Source: Gonatopus flavifemur (taxonomy: Eukaryota > Arthropoda > Insecta > Hymenoptera > Dryinidae). From it: a DNA stretch of 64,000 nucleotides. The notes beneath the pieces were generated by a model. That model saw nothing but the letters and a program-made list of their open reading frames with translations, had not been told where the DNA came from and made no database searches. The DNA lies in assembly GCA_018340375.1 (NCBI GenBank), contig JAFFJZ010000003.1, positions 24,614,001-24,678,000 of the forward strand. The letters run 5' to 3'. Positions 55,301 to 64,000 of the stretch are shown here, piece after piece. Both the position numbers and the translations under genes were made by a program. Numbering within the stretch: position 1 is the stretch's first letter; each line of letters starts with the position of its first letter.

Positions 55301-55724
55301 AAAGGAAGAGTTGTGATAAGGATATAGAGTAATTATTGTCAAAACAATTCAAATTTATTTAACAATAATCTTGTGGAAAGCACATGGTTTTTCAATAAAT
55401 TTTATGTTGGAATAAGGAAATTCTCGGAAGATGAATCATCGACAAATATAATTACTGTAGAACGGTGTCGACAATAATATGATGAATCAATATCCCTCCA
55501 TGGGTTGTCATACGGAACATTACGACACATACAAAATACCAAATACGCCATGTTGCTTTCGGGTGGGCTTGGTCACTTGGCGAGATTAACATTGTAAATA
55601 CGTGATCTTACGGTGAAAGAAGGATTTTAAAAAAAGATCGTGGATGGAGGGTATACTTACAGGCACTTGTTAATGAATTAACGGCAATAACTAACGTCAA
55701 CACCGAATACCTTAAGGCATTCAT
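46370..55724 (-). CDS. Nrx-IV: Neurexin-IV (Caspr-like septate-junction protein), 1270 aa
   Basis: Single-pass adhesion protein of septate junctions and neuron-glia contacts. Exons in transcript order: 55661-55724, 55200-55295, one of 52542-52738 or 51771-51967, 51240-51381, 50793-51163, 50384-50722, 49817-50300, 48911-49240, 48517-48822, 47295-47921 and 46370-47226. Phases agree throughout and total 3813 bases with either alternative exon. Approximate domain order by residue: signal peptide 1-20; discoidin (F5/8C) 25-167; laminin-G 175-340; laminin-G 350-525; EGF 530-568; fibrinogen-like 572-770 (contains WWVGRNNQKMDYWGG); laminin-G 780-945; EGF 950-990; laminin-G 995-1170; transmembrane 1205-1226; cytoplasmic tail about 44 residues. 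The tail starts with a basic juxtamembrane stretch, as in protein-4.1 binding, and ends KKEWFI, a PDZ-type terminus as in the family. Length matches the fly protein (about 1280). Its second intron hosts a phosphopantetheinyl transferase gene. Confidence 0.96.
51771..51967 (-). CDS. Nrx-IV: Neurexin-IV alternative discoidin exon, second copy
   Basis: Downstream partner of the exon at 52542-52738, of the same 197-bp length and the same phases. It encodes GDSAW...FDQHITMELG...IATRGRA..NEYV.EY. By hand alignment about 27 of 64 residues are identical to the other copy. The conserved positions are the discoidin core (FDQH, LG, IAT-GRA, NEYV-EY). The surface between positions 40 and 64 differs almost completely, which suggests a changed binding face. 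The donor is gtattt, weaker than the gtaagt of the other copy, so this exon may need help from splicing factors. The two copies are 574 bp apart. Confidence 0.92.
52542..52738 (-). CDS. Nrx-IV: Neurexin-IV alternative discoidin exon, first copy
   Basis: This is the upstream member, in transcript order, of a pair of homologous exons. It is 197 bp, enters with two bases that complete a Gly codon and leaves in phase 0, exactly like its partner at 51771-51967. It encodes GANAW...FDQHLVIDLG...IATQGRA..NEYV.EY, the middle of the discoidin domain. The acceptor follows an AG at 52739-52740 and the donor is gtaagt. Either copy restores the same frame into exon 51240-51381, but joining both would shift it, because 394 is not a multiple of 3. 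Mutually exclusive use is therefore required. Fly Neurexin-IV has such a pair with glial and neuronal use. Which copy corresponds to which cannot be told here. Confidence 0.92.
52739..53747. other. Neurexin-IV intron and 3' flank of the nested gene
   Basis: No additional frame. AT-rich, with the candidate poly(A) signal of the nested gene at 53633. Confidence 0.5.
53633..53638 (-). terminator. Candidate poly(A) signal of the nested phosphopantetheinyl transferase
   Basis: AATAAA on the minus strand, about 110 bases after the stop codon of the nested gene. It lies inside a Neurexin-IV intron, so Neurexin-IV transcripts must read past it. Confidence 0.45.
53748..54617 (-). CDS. 4'-phosphopantetheinyl transferase (AASDHPPT type), intronless, nested
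   Basis: A single uninterrupted frame of 289 residues. The enzyme moves the 4'-phosphopantetheine arm of coenzyme A onto a serine of carrier proteins such as fatty acid synthase and aminoadipate-semialdehyde dehydrogenase. Family motifs in order: a basic segment with VGRLLMR near residue 60, FNVSHQGDY near 101, the Mg-binding GVD near 122, and WALKESYVKALGVGL near 170 with the catalytic Glu and Lys. The likely start is Met11 (54587), giving about 279 residues; the first ten are not family-like. The gene lies wholly inside Neurexin-IV intron 2, on the same strand, so it is also present in the Neurexin-IV pre-mRNA. Its own promoter should lie in 54620-55190. Absence of introns allows either an ancient single-exon gene or a retrocopy. 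The frame is intact and all key residues are present, so it is probably functional. Confidence 0.93.
   Translation of the reverse strand: MISSNLNIVKMLCNSVRWAFNWKEWNPCEKEFTLASSCIQSEEKERLQKFVFRKDARASLVGRLLMRKFVNEYADIPYNRIVFDRDENNRPVLRNPVSCINFNVSHQGDYTVLAGELENIRLGVDLMKLEYTGSKPLSEYFRLMNRVFTVSEWREINGTTLTTDREKIAMFYRHWALKESYVKALGVGLAFELQSMDFKTHSKLVENSLITDTELYIDNVKQHWLFEESLLDSEHCVAVALQKHDGIIPESKNTQFQKLNFTDLVKNAIPLLSEDSEYAQLYFSKYEEP
54618..55199. other. Intron between nested gene and Neurexin-IV exon 2
   Basis: Must contain the nested gene's own promoter if it is transcribed independently. No TATA-like element stands out. Repeat-free. Confidence 0.4.
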
Positions 55725-55732
55725 CGTACCAT
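55721..55732 (-). promoter_or_regulatory. Three-codon upstream ORF overlapping the Neurexin-IV start
   Basis: Reading the minus strand, ATG-GTA-CGA-TGA begins at 55732. Its stop codon overlaps the Neurexin-IV ATG at 55724. A ribosome that translates this mini-ORF ends on top of the real start, an arrangement that can allow re-initiation or damp translation. The effect is inferred. Confidence 0.6.
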
Positions 55733-55739
55733 TGCCCTT

Positions 55740-55990
55740 TAAAAAAATAGCAGCTCTACACTATGCGCACCTAACAATCCAAACAGGACGCGCTGTTGTG
55801 ACTGTTGTATTCTCGCGCGTTGCGATTTGCTCCCACCGTTCGAATGTGTTCGAAAATCTTTCATGGGAGCTCAGTCTCAGTCTCAGTTCTGCATTTGGGC
55901 GGAGGTTCATAGAACCTTCCGATGATAATGCGAACAGACCTAACGATGAAGTTCGGATATCAAGAAACAGATGGTGTTCGGGGTGAAAAT
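55740..55990 (-). promoter_or_regulatory. Probable Neurexin-IV 5' UTR / core promoter region
   Basis: This stretch upstream of the Neurexin-IV start is repeat-free and less AT-rich than its surroundings, with CG dinucleotides. No clear TATA box is seen. The CTCAGTCTCAGTCTCAGTTC triplication around 55870-55890 resembles insect initiator sequence (TCAGT). Assigned by position and composition only. Confidence 0.35.
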
Positions 55991-56204
55991 TTGACCAATT
56001 CAGCTGTTATTGGCGGGAGTTTTGAATGAATACGAAAAAAATTATGTGTACGTGAACATAAATACTTTTTCAAGGGATGAACATTCGAAAAAATGTATCG
56101 AGGTGTTTCAGAACTTCCACAAATGCGTTTTGATAATATACAACTGTCCATGATGTGCTAATTTATATATATTTTTCGTATAAATTCCAACCCTGATAAC
56201 ACAC

Positions 56205-56430
56205 GAGAATAGAATTCTTCAAAAACTCTTTTAGAACTGATGAATTCATAAAGGTCTCTGGAGGAGTTCAAAATTTGGGACGTGACTGAGTTCTTTGAGA
56301 GTACTTAAACAATACTTTCAGTATTCTCAAAGGACTCGTTAATGTCCCAAACATTGAACTCCTCCAGAGCTCTTTATGAATTCATTAGTTCGAAAAAAAT
56401 TCTTGAAGAATTCTACTCTTATTTTTGGAA
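56205..56430. repeat. Family F palindromic element, copy 1
   Basis: GAATAGAATTCTTCAAAAAC to TTCTTGAAGAATTCTACTC. Arms hold CTCTGGAGGAGTTCAA and its inverse. Second copy at 57075-57340. Confidence 0.82.
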
Positions 56431-56444
56431 AAGAATTCTTTGTG

Positions 56445-56729
56445 CTCTTTAAATTCCTTGGAGTGAACACCCACTCTCAAAAAGTGAGAATACTGCAAGT
56501 TCAACAAGAGTGAGATTCCACTCCTATAGAGTGAATTTTCACTTCATAAGAGTGAATTTTCACTCTATTGGAATGAGAATTTTACTCTTTGAACCGAGTT
56601 GAACTTTCACTCTGTTGGAGTGAGAGTTCAAACATATGGGATGAAAAGTCATTTTTTAGGAGGGAATCTCACTCTTGCAGTAGTTTTACTCTTCAAGAGT
56701 GAATTTTTCACTCCAAGGAATTTAGAGAG
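56445..56729. repeat. Family B foldback, copy 2
   Basis: Ends CTCTTTAAATTCCTTGGAGT and ACTCCAAGGAATTTAGAGAG are inverted. The interior alternates GAGTGAATTTTCACTC-like palindromes. Confidence 0.85.
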
Positions 56730-56744
56730 GGTGTTATCAGGGAA

Positions 56745-57055
56745 GCAATCCCCGCTGATGCAACCCACCATAAAAGCGTCCCGACTGAGTGAGCATTTTT
56801 TCGGCAAGAATACTCTGAACTGAATTCATGAAGAAGTATGAAATTTTCAGGAATCAATCTTTAATCCTTTGTCTACTGCTGTACATTGCCCGAATTTTGA
56901 ATGTCGAAAAAATAGTCTGTGTCACCGACTGAAAAAATAATGTTTCTTCGAAATTCAAAATTCGAGCGATGTACAGCAGTACATGAAGGATTAAAATGTT
57001 CACTCAGTTGGTACGCTTGTATGGTGAGTTGCATCAGCGGGAATCACTGGTATCC
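56745..57055. repeat. Foldback element, about 310 bp
   Basis: CCCCGCTGATGCAACCCACC at the left, inverse GGTGAGTTGCATCAGCGGGA at the right. Inner arms CTGCTGTACAT..CGAATTTTGAAT pair. Lies between the two family F copies. Confidence 0.82.
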
Positions 57056-57074
57056 CCTTTTAAGGTCTACCCAG

Positions 57075-57340
57075 TTAACACACGAAGAATTCTTTTTCAA
57101 GAGCAAAAATAGAACTCTTCAAGAACTCTTTTCGAACTAATGAATTCATATAGAGCTCTGGAGGAGTTCAATCTGTCGGACTTTAACAAGTTCTTTGGGA
57201 GTACTCAAACAATACTTCTGATATTCTCAAAGAGCTTGTTAATGTCCGACAGATTGAACTCCTCCAGAGCTTTATATAAATTCATTAGTTCGAAAAGAGT
57301 TCTTGAATTCTTATTACACTTATTTTATATATGAATTTCT
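57075..57340. repeat. Family F palindromic element, copy 2
   Basis: Same arms as copy 1 (CTCTGGAGGAGTTCAATCTG and inverse; TTGGGAGTACTCAAACAATA). Confidence 0.85.
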
Positions 57341-57489
57341 CCTGTATATATCAGGGTGATTCAGGAATCGCGGACCGTACTTCATAGGCATATTCTTCAG
57401 CCAAAAAGCAATAATCTCCCGTATAAAAAAAATTTTTTTCAGGCTCACTTTTCAAGATACGAGCATTATTAGATTTTTTTGAAAATTCA

Positions 57490-57636
57490 CCCTGGCGAAA
57501 ATGATCTCATAATTTTTCATAATTTCTCATAAAAGTCTCAATTCCTTGAAAAATTATGAGAGCTTGTCATAATTCCTCAAGGAATTAGGACTTTTATGAG
57601 AAATTATGAAAAATTATGAGATCATTTTCGCCAGGG
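57490..57636. repeat. Nested CCC-ended palindrome, CA duplication
   Basis: CCCTGGCGAAAATGATCTCA and its exact inverse; CA outside both ends. Arms of about 60 bp are practically perfect, so the insertion is young. Confidence 0.92.
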
Positions 57637-57895
57637 CAAATAACTCAAGAGCATTGTGTACTACATCCTTGATCTCAACATCATTCGCTAAGTCGGAAAA
57701 CGGCGGATCTCTGGAAAAGTAATTGAACTATCCTGTCATTCTTTGTTTCAGAGCTATAGAAATTTGTATTTGCTGAATTCTGATTGGCTGAAAGCACAAA
57801 AATTTCAGATCGCTATAACTTTGAATTGGAAGATGAGAGAATAGTTCAATTTTTTTCCAGGGATCCGCCATTTTCGAACTGAGTTAATAGTGTTA

Positions 57896-58004
57896 CCCCA
57901 GCGTGTATGAATTCTGGCCCACTCTGGCCCAGTCTTGGGCCCATTTTGGCAGGATGGACCCCATACTGGACCAGGGTGGACTCCATGGTACATACATGCT
58001 AGGG
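57896..58004. repeat. Nested CCC-ended MITE, TA duplication
   Basis: CCCCAGCGTGTATGAA to GTACATACATGCTAGGG, TA outside both ends. GC-rich (GGCCCA/TGGACC words), unlike its host. Confidence 0.85.
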
Positions 58005-58364
58005 TAAGATCAAATATGTAGTGCACAATGCTTTTGAGTTATTCAGAGGCTTAAGAAGATCTAAAAATACCCGTAACTCAAAAACTAGACCTCAAAAAAA
58101 TTGTTTCATACGGAAATCATTGTATTTTGGTTCAAGAATATGCTTATGAAGTACGGTGCGTGAGTTCTGAATCACCCTGCATTCATATTTTTCTTATAAT
58201 TCATAGGAGCATTTGAATGTTGATTATTATATTTTTATAGTCGCACCGAGAAAAAGAGCAGCTCTAAATGCAAAGGAGCCCTTCACGCTTCTAACGCTGT
58301 TGCTATAGAGCATGCTTTTTCTCTCGGTGCCTTCGCCCCCCCCCCCCGCCCGGATAGCATCGGG

Positions 58365-58956
58365 AGGTTTTCTGACCATTCAGAAAACGTAGTTGCGCTC
58401 ACAGAAAACGTCCAAATAAAATCCCAGGACGTTCTAAAAACGTCGCATGTAAGTCCCAGGGACATACAAATGTTCTGTGATGTTCAATTCATGCCCACCA
58501 TGCGACGTTCTGGGGACTTGTTCAATAATGATGTCAATGACCAGGGTTGGGTTTATTACATGATTTTTCAATTTCTTACGTATCATACTTGGTTTCTGAC
58601 ACATAATAGATGTAAGATACTTGGACCCTCCTGTCCCTCTCAAAGGCAAGGGGTTGATTTTATGCGTAAGATACTCGGTTTCTTACGTGTCGTAAACTAT
58701 GTAAAATACTTAGAAGTATATTACATGCCAACCCTGTCAATGACGTTCTGCGATACTACGCATATGTTTGTAAAGATGAGTTTTCATGAAAGTACGTTTG
58801 GGAAACGTGACGAGAACGTCCCGTGGTAGATGAAAAAGACGTACTGGGAACGTATCCAGGTGTATCAAAAATGAACGTTCTTTGAACGTATTCAAACCTA
58901 CTCCGAGGAGATGAAGCGCGCAAGATTAAGGTTATGTTTCTAAAACGTCCAGATGA
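58365..58956. repeat. ACGT-rich element, older copy with inserted sequence
   Basis: AGCATCGGGAGGTTTTCTGA onwards, GTTCTAAAAACGTCGCATGT and TTTTCATGAAAGTACGTTTG match 59185-59558. The segment 58510-58745 (TTACATGATTTTTC.., repeated CTTAC/GTAAG words) interrupts it. A poly-C run sits at 58328-58346 just before. Confidence 0.65.
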
Positions 58957-58964
58957 CTTTCAAT

Positions 58965-59168
58965 CAGTGATCCCAGAATGCGGGAGCTGGCGGCCCCCAC
59001 CACGCGGTCGGTGGGACACTAACACTGTCTCACTGCGCGTCCGTATGAGAAAGAAAGAAAGTCTAGAATATAGACTTTCTCTGTTCACACGGACACGCGC
59101 TGACACAGTATTTGTGTCCCACCGATCGCGTGGTGGGAGCCACCAGCTCCCGCATTCTGGGATCACTG
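58965..59168. mobile_element. hAT-like MITE with exact 8-bp duplication
   Basis: CAGTGATCCCAGAATGCGGG to CCCGCATTCTGGGATCACTG. CTTTCAAT at 58957-58964 and 59169-59176. 204 bp, long nearly perfect arms, centre near 59070. Confidence 0.95.
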
Positions 59169-59184
59169 CTTTCAATGCTATCTG

Positions 59185-59558
59185 CCCATACAGCACCGGG
59201 AGGTTTCCTGAACGTTCAAAAGACGTGCTTGATTTCACAGAGAACGTGCAAATAACGTCTCAGGATGTTCTAAAAACGTCGCATGTATGTCCCAGGGACA
59301 TGCAAATGTCTCGGTTAGTTCTATTCATGTCCCCGTGTGACTTTGTGGTTTTTCAAGGTTAGTTTTCATGAAAGTACGTTTAGAAGGCATGATGAAAACG
59401 TCTGGTAGTAGATCAAAGGAACGTGCTTAAAACGTATTCAAGGATATCAAATGGGAAGGTACTCTAAACGTTTGTAAAACTTGCTTCAGCGGGACCAAAA
59501 CACGCAAAACCAAGAGCACGTTTTCAAAACGTTCAAAGAACTTTCTGTGCTGTCTGGG
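59185..59558. repeat. ACGT-rich CCCATACAGCACC element, TG duplication
   Basis: Best complete copy, 374 bp: CCCATACAGCACCGGGAGG to CTTTCTGTGCTGTCTGGG, TG outside both. About a dozen ACGT tetramers, many as AAACGTTT or AACGTGC, in mirrored order. Confidence 0.9.
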
Positions 59559-60476
59559 TGGGCGGGGCAGGGGTTCGCCCCTGCACCCTCTCCTACAATA
59601 ATACAGCGTTGTTTAGAGCTACTTTTGATCCGTTATAACATTCTTTTTCGATACTCAAGACTCTCCCACTGTACATTTTTCGATCAATTGTTTCCGATCA
59701 AATGTTTTCGATCAAGCTTCCGCATACCCATCCGAACTCGCTTAGATCTGTTAAATATGAATCAAATTGAACGTTTGAGTTTAAGTTCTAAAAAGATCTA
59801 TTGATTACAATTTGAAAGGATTGAAATTTTGTAAAGTAGTTACATGAAAATCGAATAAAGTGTACCGATCAATTTTACTCTCTTACATTTCCCTTTCCGG
59901 GTCACTTCCATGGAAGTCCGCATTCATATGAATCATGAAAAATATAACATTCAAAATATGAAACATTACATTTTATTGGAAAACGAAGAACTACACGTTG
60001 ACAAATATGTTTCCATAAAACGTACTTACTCTTCCGTAGTACAAATACAATGATTCACAACCTGCGCCATGAGATGCCTTTCATCTGCAGAAACGCGAAT
60101 TTGAACAAAGAACCATATGAAATAGTGATGTAATAAAAATTATTCAAACAACCTTGATTTGCATTGTATTCGTATTACATACGTACATCTGTATACATTT
60201 ACTTACATTTTATATTTATGTTTTGTGGTGACATTCAAATTTTACGATGATCTATTTCACATTTGTATTCACATTTTATGATAATCTTTCCCAATAACTA
60301 GAAATGGTACGTGATTTTTCATCTTCTATGAATTATGGTTTTCATCATTTACATGAAATTCAAGTATCCTAGAAAGAAGAGTACGACACGAATCATATTT
60401 TTCATAGTCGAAAAGTTAAAATTAGGGAAGAGATTTCTTTGTTCTTCATTTTTTCTGTTGTTATCCGGATTATATA
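59559..60476. other. No gene or repeat recognised
   Basis: AT-rich intergenic sequence. Only weak repetition of CACATTTG/TTATGAT words near 60220-60290. Confidence 0.45.
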
Positions 60477-60629
60477 CCCTAGTAAAAAGTAAACATATAT
60501 GACCCATATATAATATATATATATAATCCATATACGGTCCATCCATGAAAACGTGTAGAATCATATATAATCCATATACAATCCATATATGACCATATAT
60601 GATCCATATATAATGCATATATAATCCAT

Positions 60630-60912
60630 CCCAGTAAATATTTTTCCCCTCAACATTTGAAACATGCATTATGCTCTCTAAATGCTAACAGAAAGTTCTC
60701 TAATGCGTCGATTTCGGAAATCTTTTTGATGCCTTTCTCATGAGGCCTGGAAGTTATCAGAAAGTTGACTTGGATCACATTCTGATAACTTCCAGACCTC
60801 ATAAGAAGGGCATCAAAAAGATTTCCGAAATCGACGCATTAGAGAACTTTCTGCTAGCATTTAGAGAACATAATGAATGTTTCAAATGTTAAGGGGAAAA
60901 ATGTTCACTGGG
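60630..60912. repeat. Nested 283-bp near-perfect hairpin, AT duplication
   Basis: CCCAGTAAATATTTTTCCCC to GGGGAAAAATGTTCACTGGG. Arms of about 125 bp (GAAATCTTTTTGATGCC and inverse) almost without mismatch; AT outside both ends. Confidence 0.93.
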
Positions 60913-61004
60913 ATGTATGGGGAATATTTCATATATGGCAGAATTTCTTTACATGTTTTTTACATCATTTTCCATGAAAAATCTTGCATTCGTGGGTCAT
61001 ACAT

Positions 61005-61146
61005 CCCTGCTTAAAGTGTCATATAGAATCGTATAGAATATCATAGATTATGATTCAAAAACATGATAGAAACTGTGAATCTTATCATGTTTTTGAATCA
61101 TAATCTATGATATTCTATACGATTCTATATGACACTTTAAACAGGG
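61005..61146. repeat. Nested 142-bp near-perfect hairpin, AT duplication
   Basis: CCCTGCTTAAAGTGTCATAT and inverse ATATGACACTTTAAACAGGG; AT outside both. Arms of about 62 bp, essentially perfect. Confidence 0.93.
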
Positions 61147-61828
61147 ATAGGCCATACATGGATCAACTACGGAAATTTGGCAATTTTATGGAAATAGACA
61201 GGGAAAACTTTTCTACGGGTAGACAGCGATGATTCATGTCCAACAAAAATTTCAAATTAGCCATCACCAGATGCTCCTCAGACATCAACTGTTTGCATCC
61301 GAAACATACTCAGTAATCCCTGGTGGAAAAAATTTTTGAATTTACTTGAATTTCATTAAATTTTGTGAAATGTTCCTGAATTTTATTGAATCCCATGTTG
61401 AATTTCACTTATAAATTGGAATATCAACAAAAAAAAGATGAATTTCAACAAATTTCAATGAAATTAAATCAAATTCATTTAACTTTGTCAATTTTCTTTG
61501 ATTTTTGTGAAAATTCGTGGATTTTTGTCAATTTTTAACCGGAAATTGTCCCAATTGAGAATGAAATTCAACAAAAGTTTTTCCATCAAAGATGCCTTGC
61601 ACGCGAATAGTTGATATTTGATGCAGTTATGCCAGATCCAACGAAATTACCCCCTTCAGCACGCTCTACACAATCAAATTTCTTTTGTCGGCGGTTTCAT
61701 TGTGCGTGTGAGATTTCTATCAGATGGGTGTGATGAAGGGGGTGATCTCGTTGCAGCTGGCATAGGTCTGGCGAGCATCTACACGGAGAAAAAAGACCTT
61801 CTAGATATTCCTACATTTTGTATCAAAG

Positions 61829-61993
61829 TAGCAGGATAAGTGATATAGTATAATTTTTACAACACAGTGTAGTAAAAATGATCGCTTAATGATTTGGAAA
61901 ATCGTTTAATTTGGTGCAATTTCACATCATAAAGCTTGAGTTTTTACTACACTGTTTTGTAAAAATTATACTATATCACTTATGCTGCTACTT
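61829..61993. repeat. Foldback with GTAGCAG ends
   Basis: AAGTAGCAGGATAAGTGATA at the left; TATCACTTATGCTGCTACTT at the right; inner TTTACTACAC/GTGTAGTAAA. A CACGGAGAAAAAA end lies just outside at about 61780, so this may be nested in a CAC-ended element. Confidence 0.8.
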
Positions 61994-62007
61994 TAGTACA
62001 AAAAGTA

Positions 62008-62280
62008 CTCTCTAAATCCAGAAAAGTGAAAAATCACTCATTTCACTCCACTAAGTCTCACAAGTGACCCACTCCACTCCGAGTGGGATTTTCACTCGTT
62101 TCGAGCGGACTCCCACTCTTTTAGACTGAAAAATTCACTCTAGAATTGGAGTGGCTGTGAGTTTATAACCTTAAACCTTAGATTATCACTCTAAAAGAGT
62201 GGAAATTTCACTCGAAATTTCAACAGGCTCACTTTTGACTGGCTAAAGAGTGAAATACCACTCTAAAAATTTTAGAGAGT
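62008..62280. repeat. Family B foldback, copy 3
   Basis: Starts ACTCTCTAAATCC and ends TTTAGAGAGT with many AGTG/CACT words inside. More diverged than the other copies. Confidence 0.65.
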
Positions 62281-62599
62281 TGAATCAAATTTGAAATTTC
62301 TTGTGTACATGAATCATCGCTGTCTGGCTGCTGTGCAGTAATGTTTCTTTTTCTCAATGCGCCACAGAGCCTGAATTTCAGGTTTCGGAAATAAAATTTT
62401 TTTTCCTCAGTCGACAAAACAAAATTTTTTTCGAAATTTGAAATTTGGGCTCTGTACCGCGATAGAACAAGTATTCCAGATTATTATCTGAGAATTTTGG
62501 ACTTTGTTATGAATTCAGTTCAGAGAATTCCTACCAAGAAAATATTTACTCAGTCGATACGCTATAGTATTCCCACAATTATTCATTCAAATTTGAGAA

Positions 62600-63857
62600 A
62601 CCGAGGCCGCGGATTCAGAAATTCTGAATCTCCGTACTTCCTTCAAGGACGTCAACAATATGATTTCCATTAACAATTTTTCCAAGTGCTTTGTCCAGGA
62701 CAATACAATTAATCATGATTAGCATTCGAAGGCTATACATCTTTCATTTCAATCCCGAAGTAACCAATTACAACTATACAACCTCTTTAAGAACTTTCTT
62801 CAAGTAATCTGAAATGAGAAATTAAAACAATATCATTTGGTAAATACATTATTTGCGGTATAATATTCCTTTCTCTTGTACGTCATATCGTAAGGGAGAC
62901 GAAGCACCATTATTTTAACATTAGCGTAGGATCAAGTAGGAAAAAAAGCAACGTTTGCGAGTACTCATTACTCTCTCTCTGAATCTGAATGGAACAAAAA
63001 ATAAACGTAAGAGAGGAATGGAAGGAAGGATATATATGTACGCGCATAAAATCTAATGGCACGGAACTGTTGTTCTGTCAGATCTATTATTCAAAAAGCA
63101 TTTTATTCGGGTTATGATACATTAGCGCTGTACAAAATTTTGTTCATAAAATTTGTCTTCAGAGTAAAAGAAAAAAAGGGTGCCTTCTGTTCATTTATTT
63201 AATGAATACGAGTACCATCGTCATAAAGACGTATGTGCGAGAAGAAGAATAGATACAAAAGAGTTGTAACTGCACTTCTATTCATTACTGTTTTCAATGC
63301 AATATTGTGAAGGGAAAATTCGTACAAAGACGACAAATAATCAAATTCAGATACTCTCATAGATTCATTTCATTTCATATTCAATAATTCTCAACCACCG
63401 TTATGAAATGATTCGGTATTTTGATTTCACGAGCATCCCGTTTCCGTATAATTTTCGTCGTTGCCAGTGAAAAAGCAATTCTCATAAAACGATCTTTGGT
63501 TCATATCTGTTTCCACTTTACTGTTTATGAGATACTTCATTCTCGTTTCCAAGATCGGCGAATTTTATGTACGATGGCTGATAGACAGCCTTGAATTGAA
63601 ATATCTAACATAAACGCGCCCGCTCGATTGAAATCAACTTCTGTCTCTGGGCAGAAGGGTGCCAATTTTTGAAGAAATATCACTCTGAATTTCTGTTCTT
63701 TTGAATTTTTGAAAAGGTTGGATAATTTTTTAGATTGGAAGACTGGGAGATTTAAAAAAATATATATATATCATATAAATATTAAGTCAGATTACAGTGG
63801 AATTGTTCATATTATAATTAAACGTTGATTCAGGGATAAATTGAGTACATTTTACAG
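62600..63857. other. Repeat-poor right flank, no gene called
   Basis: AT-rich with microsatellite-like TATATA near 63030 and 63765. A minus-strand acceptor-like TTTCAG next to 62810 is followed by an open YLKKVLKEVV frame and stop, but nothing supports it as an exon. Confidence 0.4.
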
Positions 63858-64000
63858 CCCTGGTGAAAGGGAAGCGTGTCATAAAGAGTAACGGAAGCAT
63901 AAGCATGTTTCAGATTACTTTCCTAATACTTCTCATATGCTTCCTATCCACTCTTGGATTACGCTTCCGTGCGTAAAGCCCGGTTTCTATGAAATTGGGG
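63858..64000. repeat. CCC-ended element, cut by the window edge
   Basis: CCCTGGTGAAAGGGAAGCGT then AAAGAGTAACGGAAGC, matching the element at 26221-26688 read in the opposite direction. It continues beyond the window. Confidence 0.8.

Larger units (their letters stand above)
57352..58179. repeat. CAGGGTGATTCA foldback with two nested MITEs
   Basis: CAGGGTGATTCAGGAATC to GAGTTCTGAATCACCCTG. Arms share GCATATTCTTCAGCC and inverse with the 10814 element. Elements 57490-57636 and 57896-58004 are inserted in it. Confidence 0.85.
60477..61219. repeat. ATATGG family copy 3 with two nested palindromes, TA duplication
   Basis: CCCTAGTAAAAAGTAAAC to AACTTTTCTACGGG, TA outside both ends. Removing 60630-60912 and 61005-61146 with one AT each gives a host that matches 7156-7406 inverted (ATCTTGCATT, GGGTCATA, GGCCATACATGGA). 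Confidence 0.85.

Noticed and set aside
58934..59362. 142-residue plus-strand frame
   Set aside because: It spans a complete 8-bp-flanked MITE and part of the next element; the open frame comes from palindromic GC-rich repeat sequence.
62750..62812. Possible last exon (acceptor then YLKKVLKEVV and stop) on the minus strand
   Set aside because: Ten residues after a common acceptor-like sequence are not evidence; no upstream exon lies in the window.

Overview
The window is AT-rich animal nuclear DNA. It has long introns, GT/AG splice junctions and three recognisable protein-coding genes, all of which point to an insect. The Neurexin-IV gene carries the duplicated discoidin exon known from insects. 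I suspect Hymenoptera from general impression, but nothing here proves the order. I see no bacterial, viral or organellar gene, and no transposase or reverse transcriptase frame of useful length.

Layout. (1) 3053-29343, minus strand: a gene of at least eight exons. I assembled it by hand from short Cys-rich frames. It encodes a 356-residue secreted or surface protein with a signal sequence, six complete six-cysteine EB-type modules and a hydrophobic C-terminal tail that looks like a GPI-anchor signal. Every intron is phase 1. (2) 37226-44847, plus strand: CTP synthase in eleven coding exons, 599 residues, complete. (3) 46370-55724, minus strand: Neurexin-IV (Caspr-like), eleven coding exons used per transcript, about 1270 residues, complete. 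It has two equal-length (197 bp) alternative exons for the discoidin domain. (4) 53748-54617, minus strand: an intronless 4'-phosphopantetheinyl transferase (AASDHPPT type), nested on the same strand inside the second intron of Neurexin-IV. CTP synthase and Neurexin-IV are tail to tail, with about 1.5 kb between their stop codons.

Nearly everything else is non-autonomous, mostly palindromic (foldback) transposable elements. They fill the introns of the EB gene, the 30-37 kb gap and the 56-62 kb flank. By end sequence they sort into a few groups: (a) ends CCC...GGG (CCCTRGTRRAAA or CCCAGACAGCAC) with a duplicated dinucleotide on each side; (b) ends CACGGAGAAAAAA or CACTGAAAAAA, again with a duplicated dinucleotide; (c) hAT-like ends CAGTGATSCCAG with exact 8-bp duplications; (d) TTAA-flanked elements; (e) one TA-flanked pogo/Tigger-like element; (f) ends CAGGGTGA. 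Many sit inside one another, so their order of insertion can be read. The coding exons themselves are free of insertions.

Neurexin-IV and the EB protein would act at the cell surface. CTP synthase and the phosphopantetheinyl transferase are cytosolic housekeeping enzymes. I see no common pathway; the four are neighbours only.
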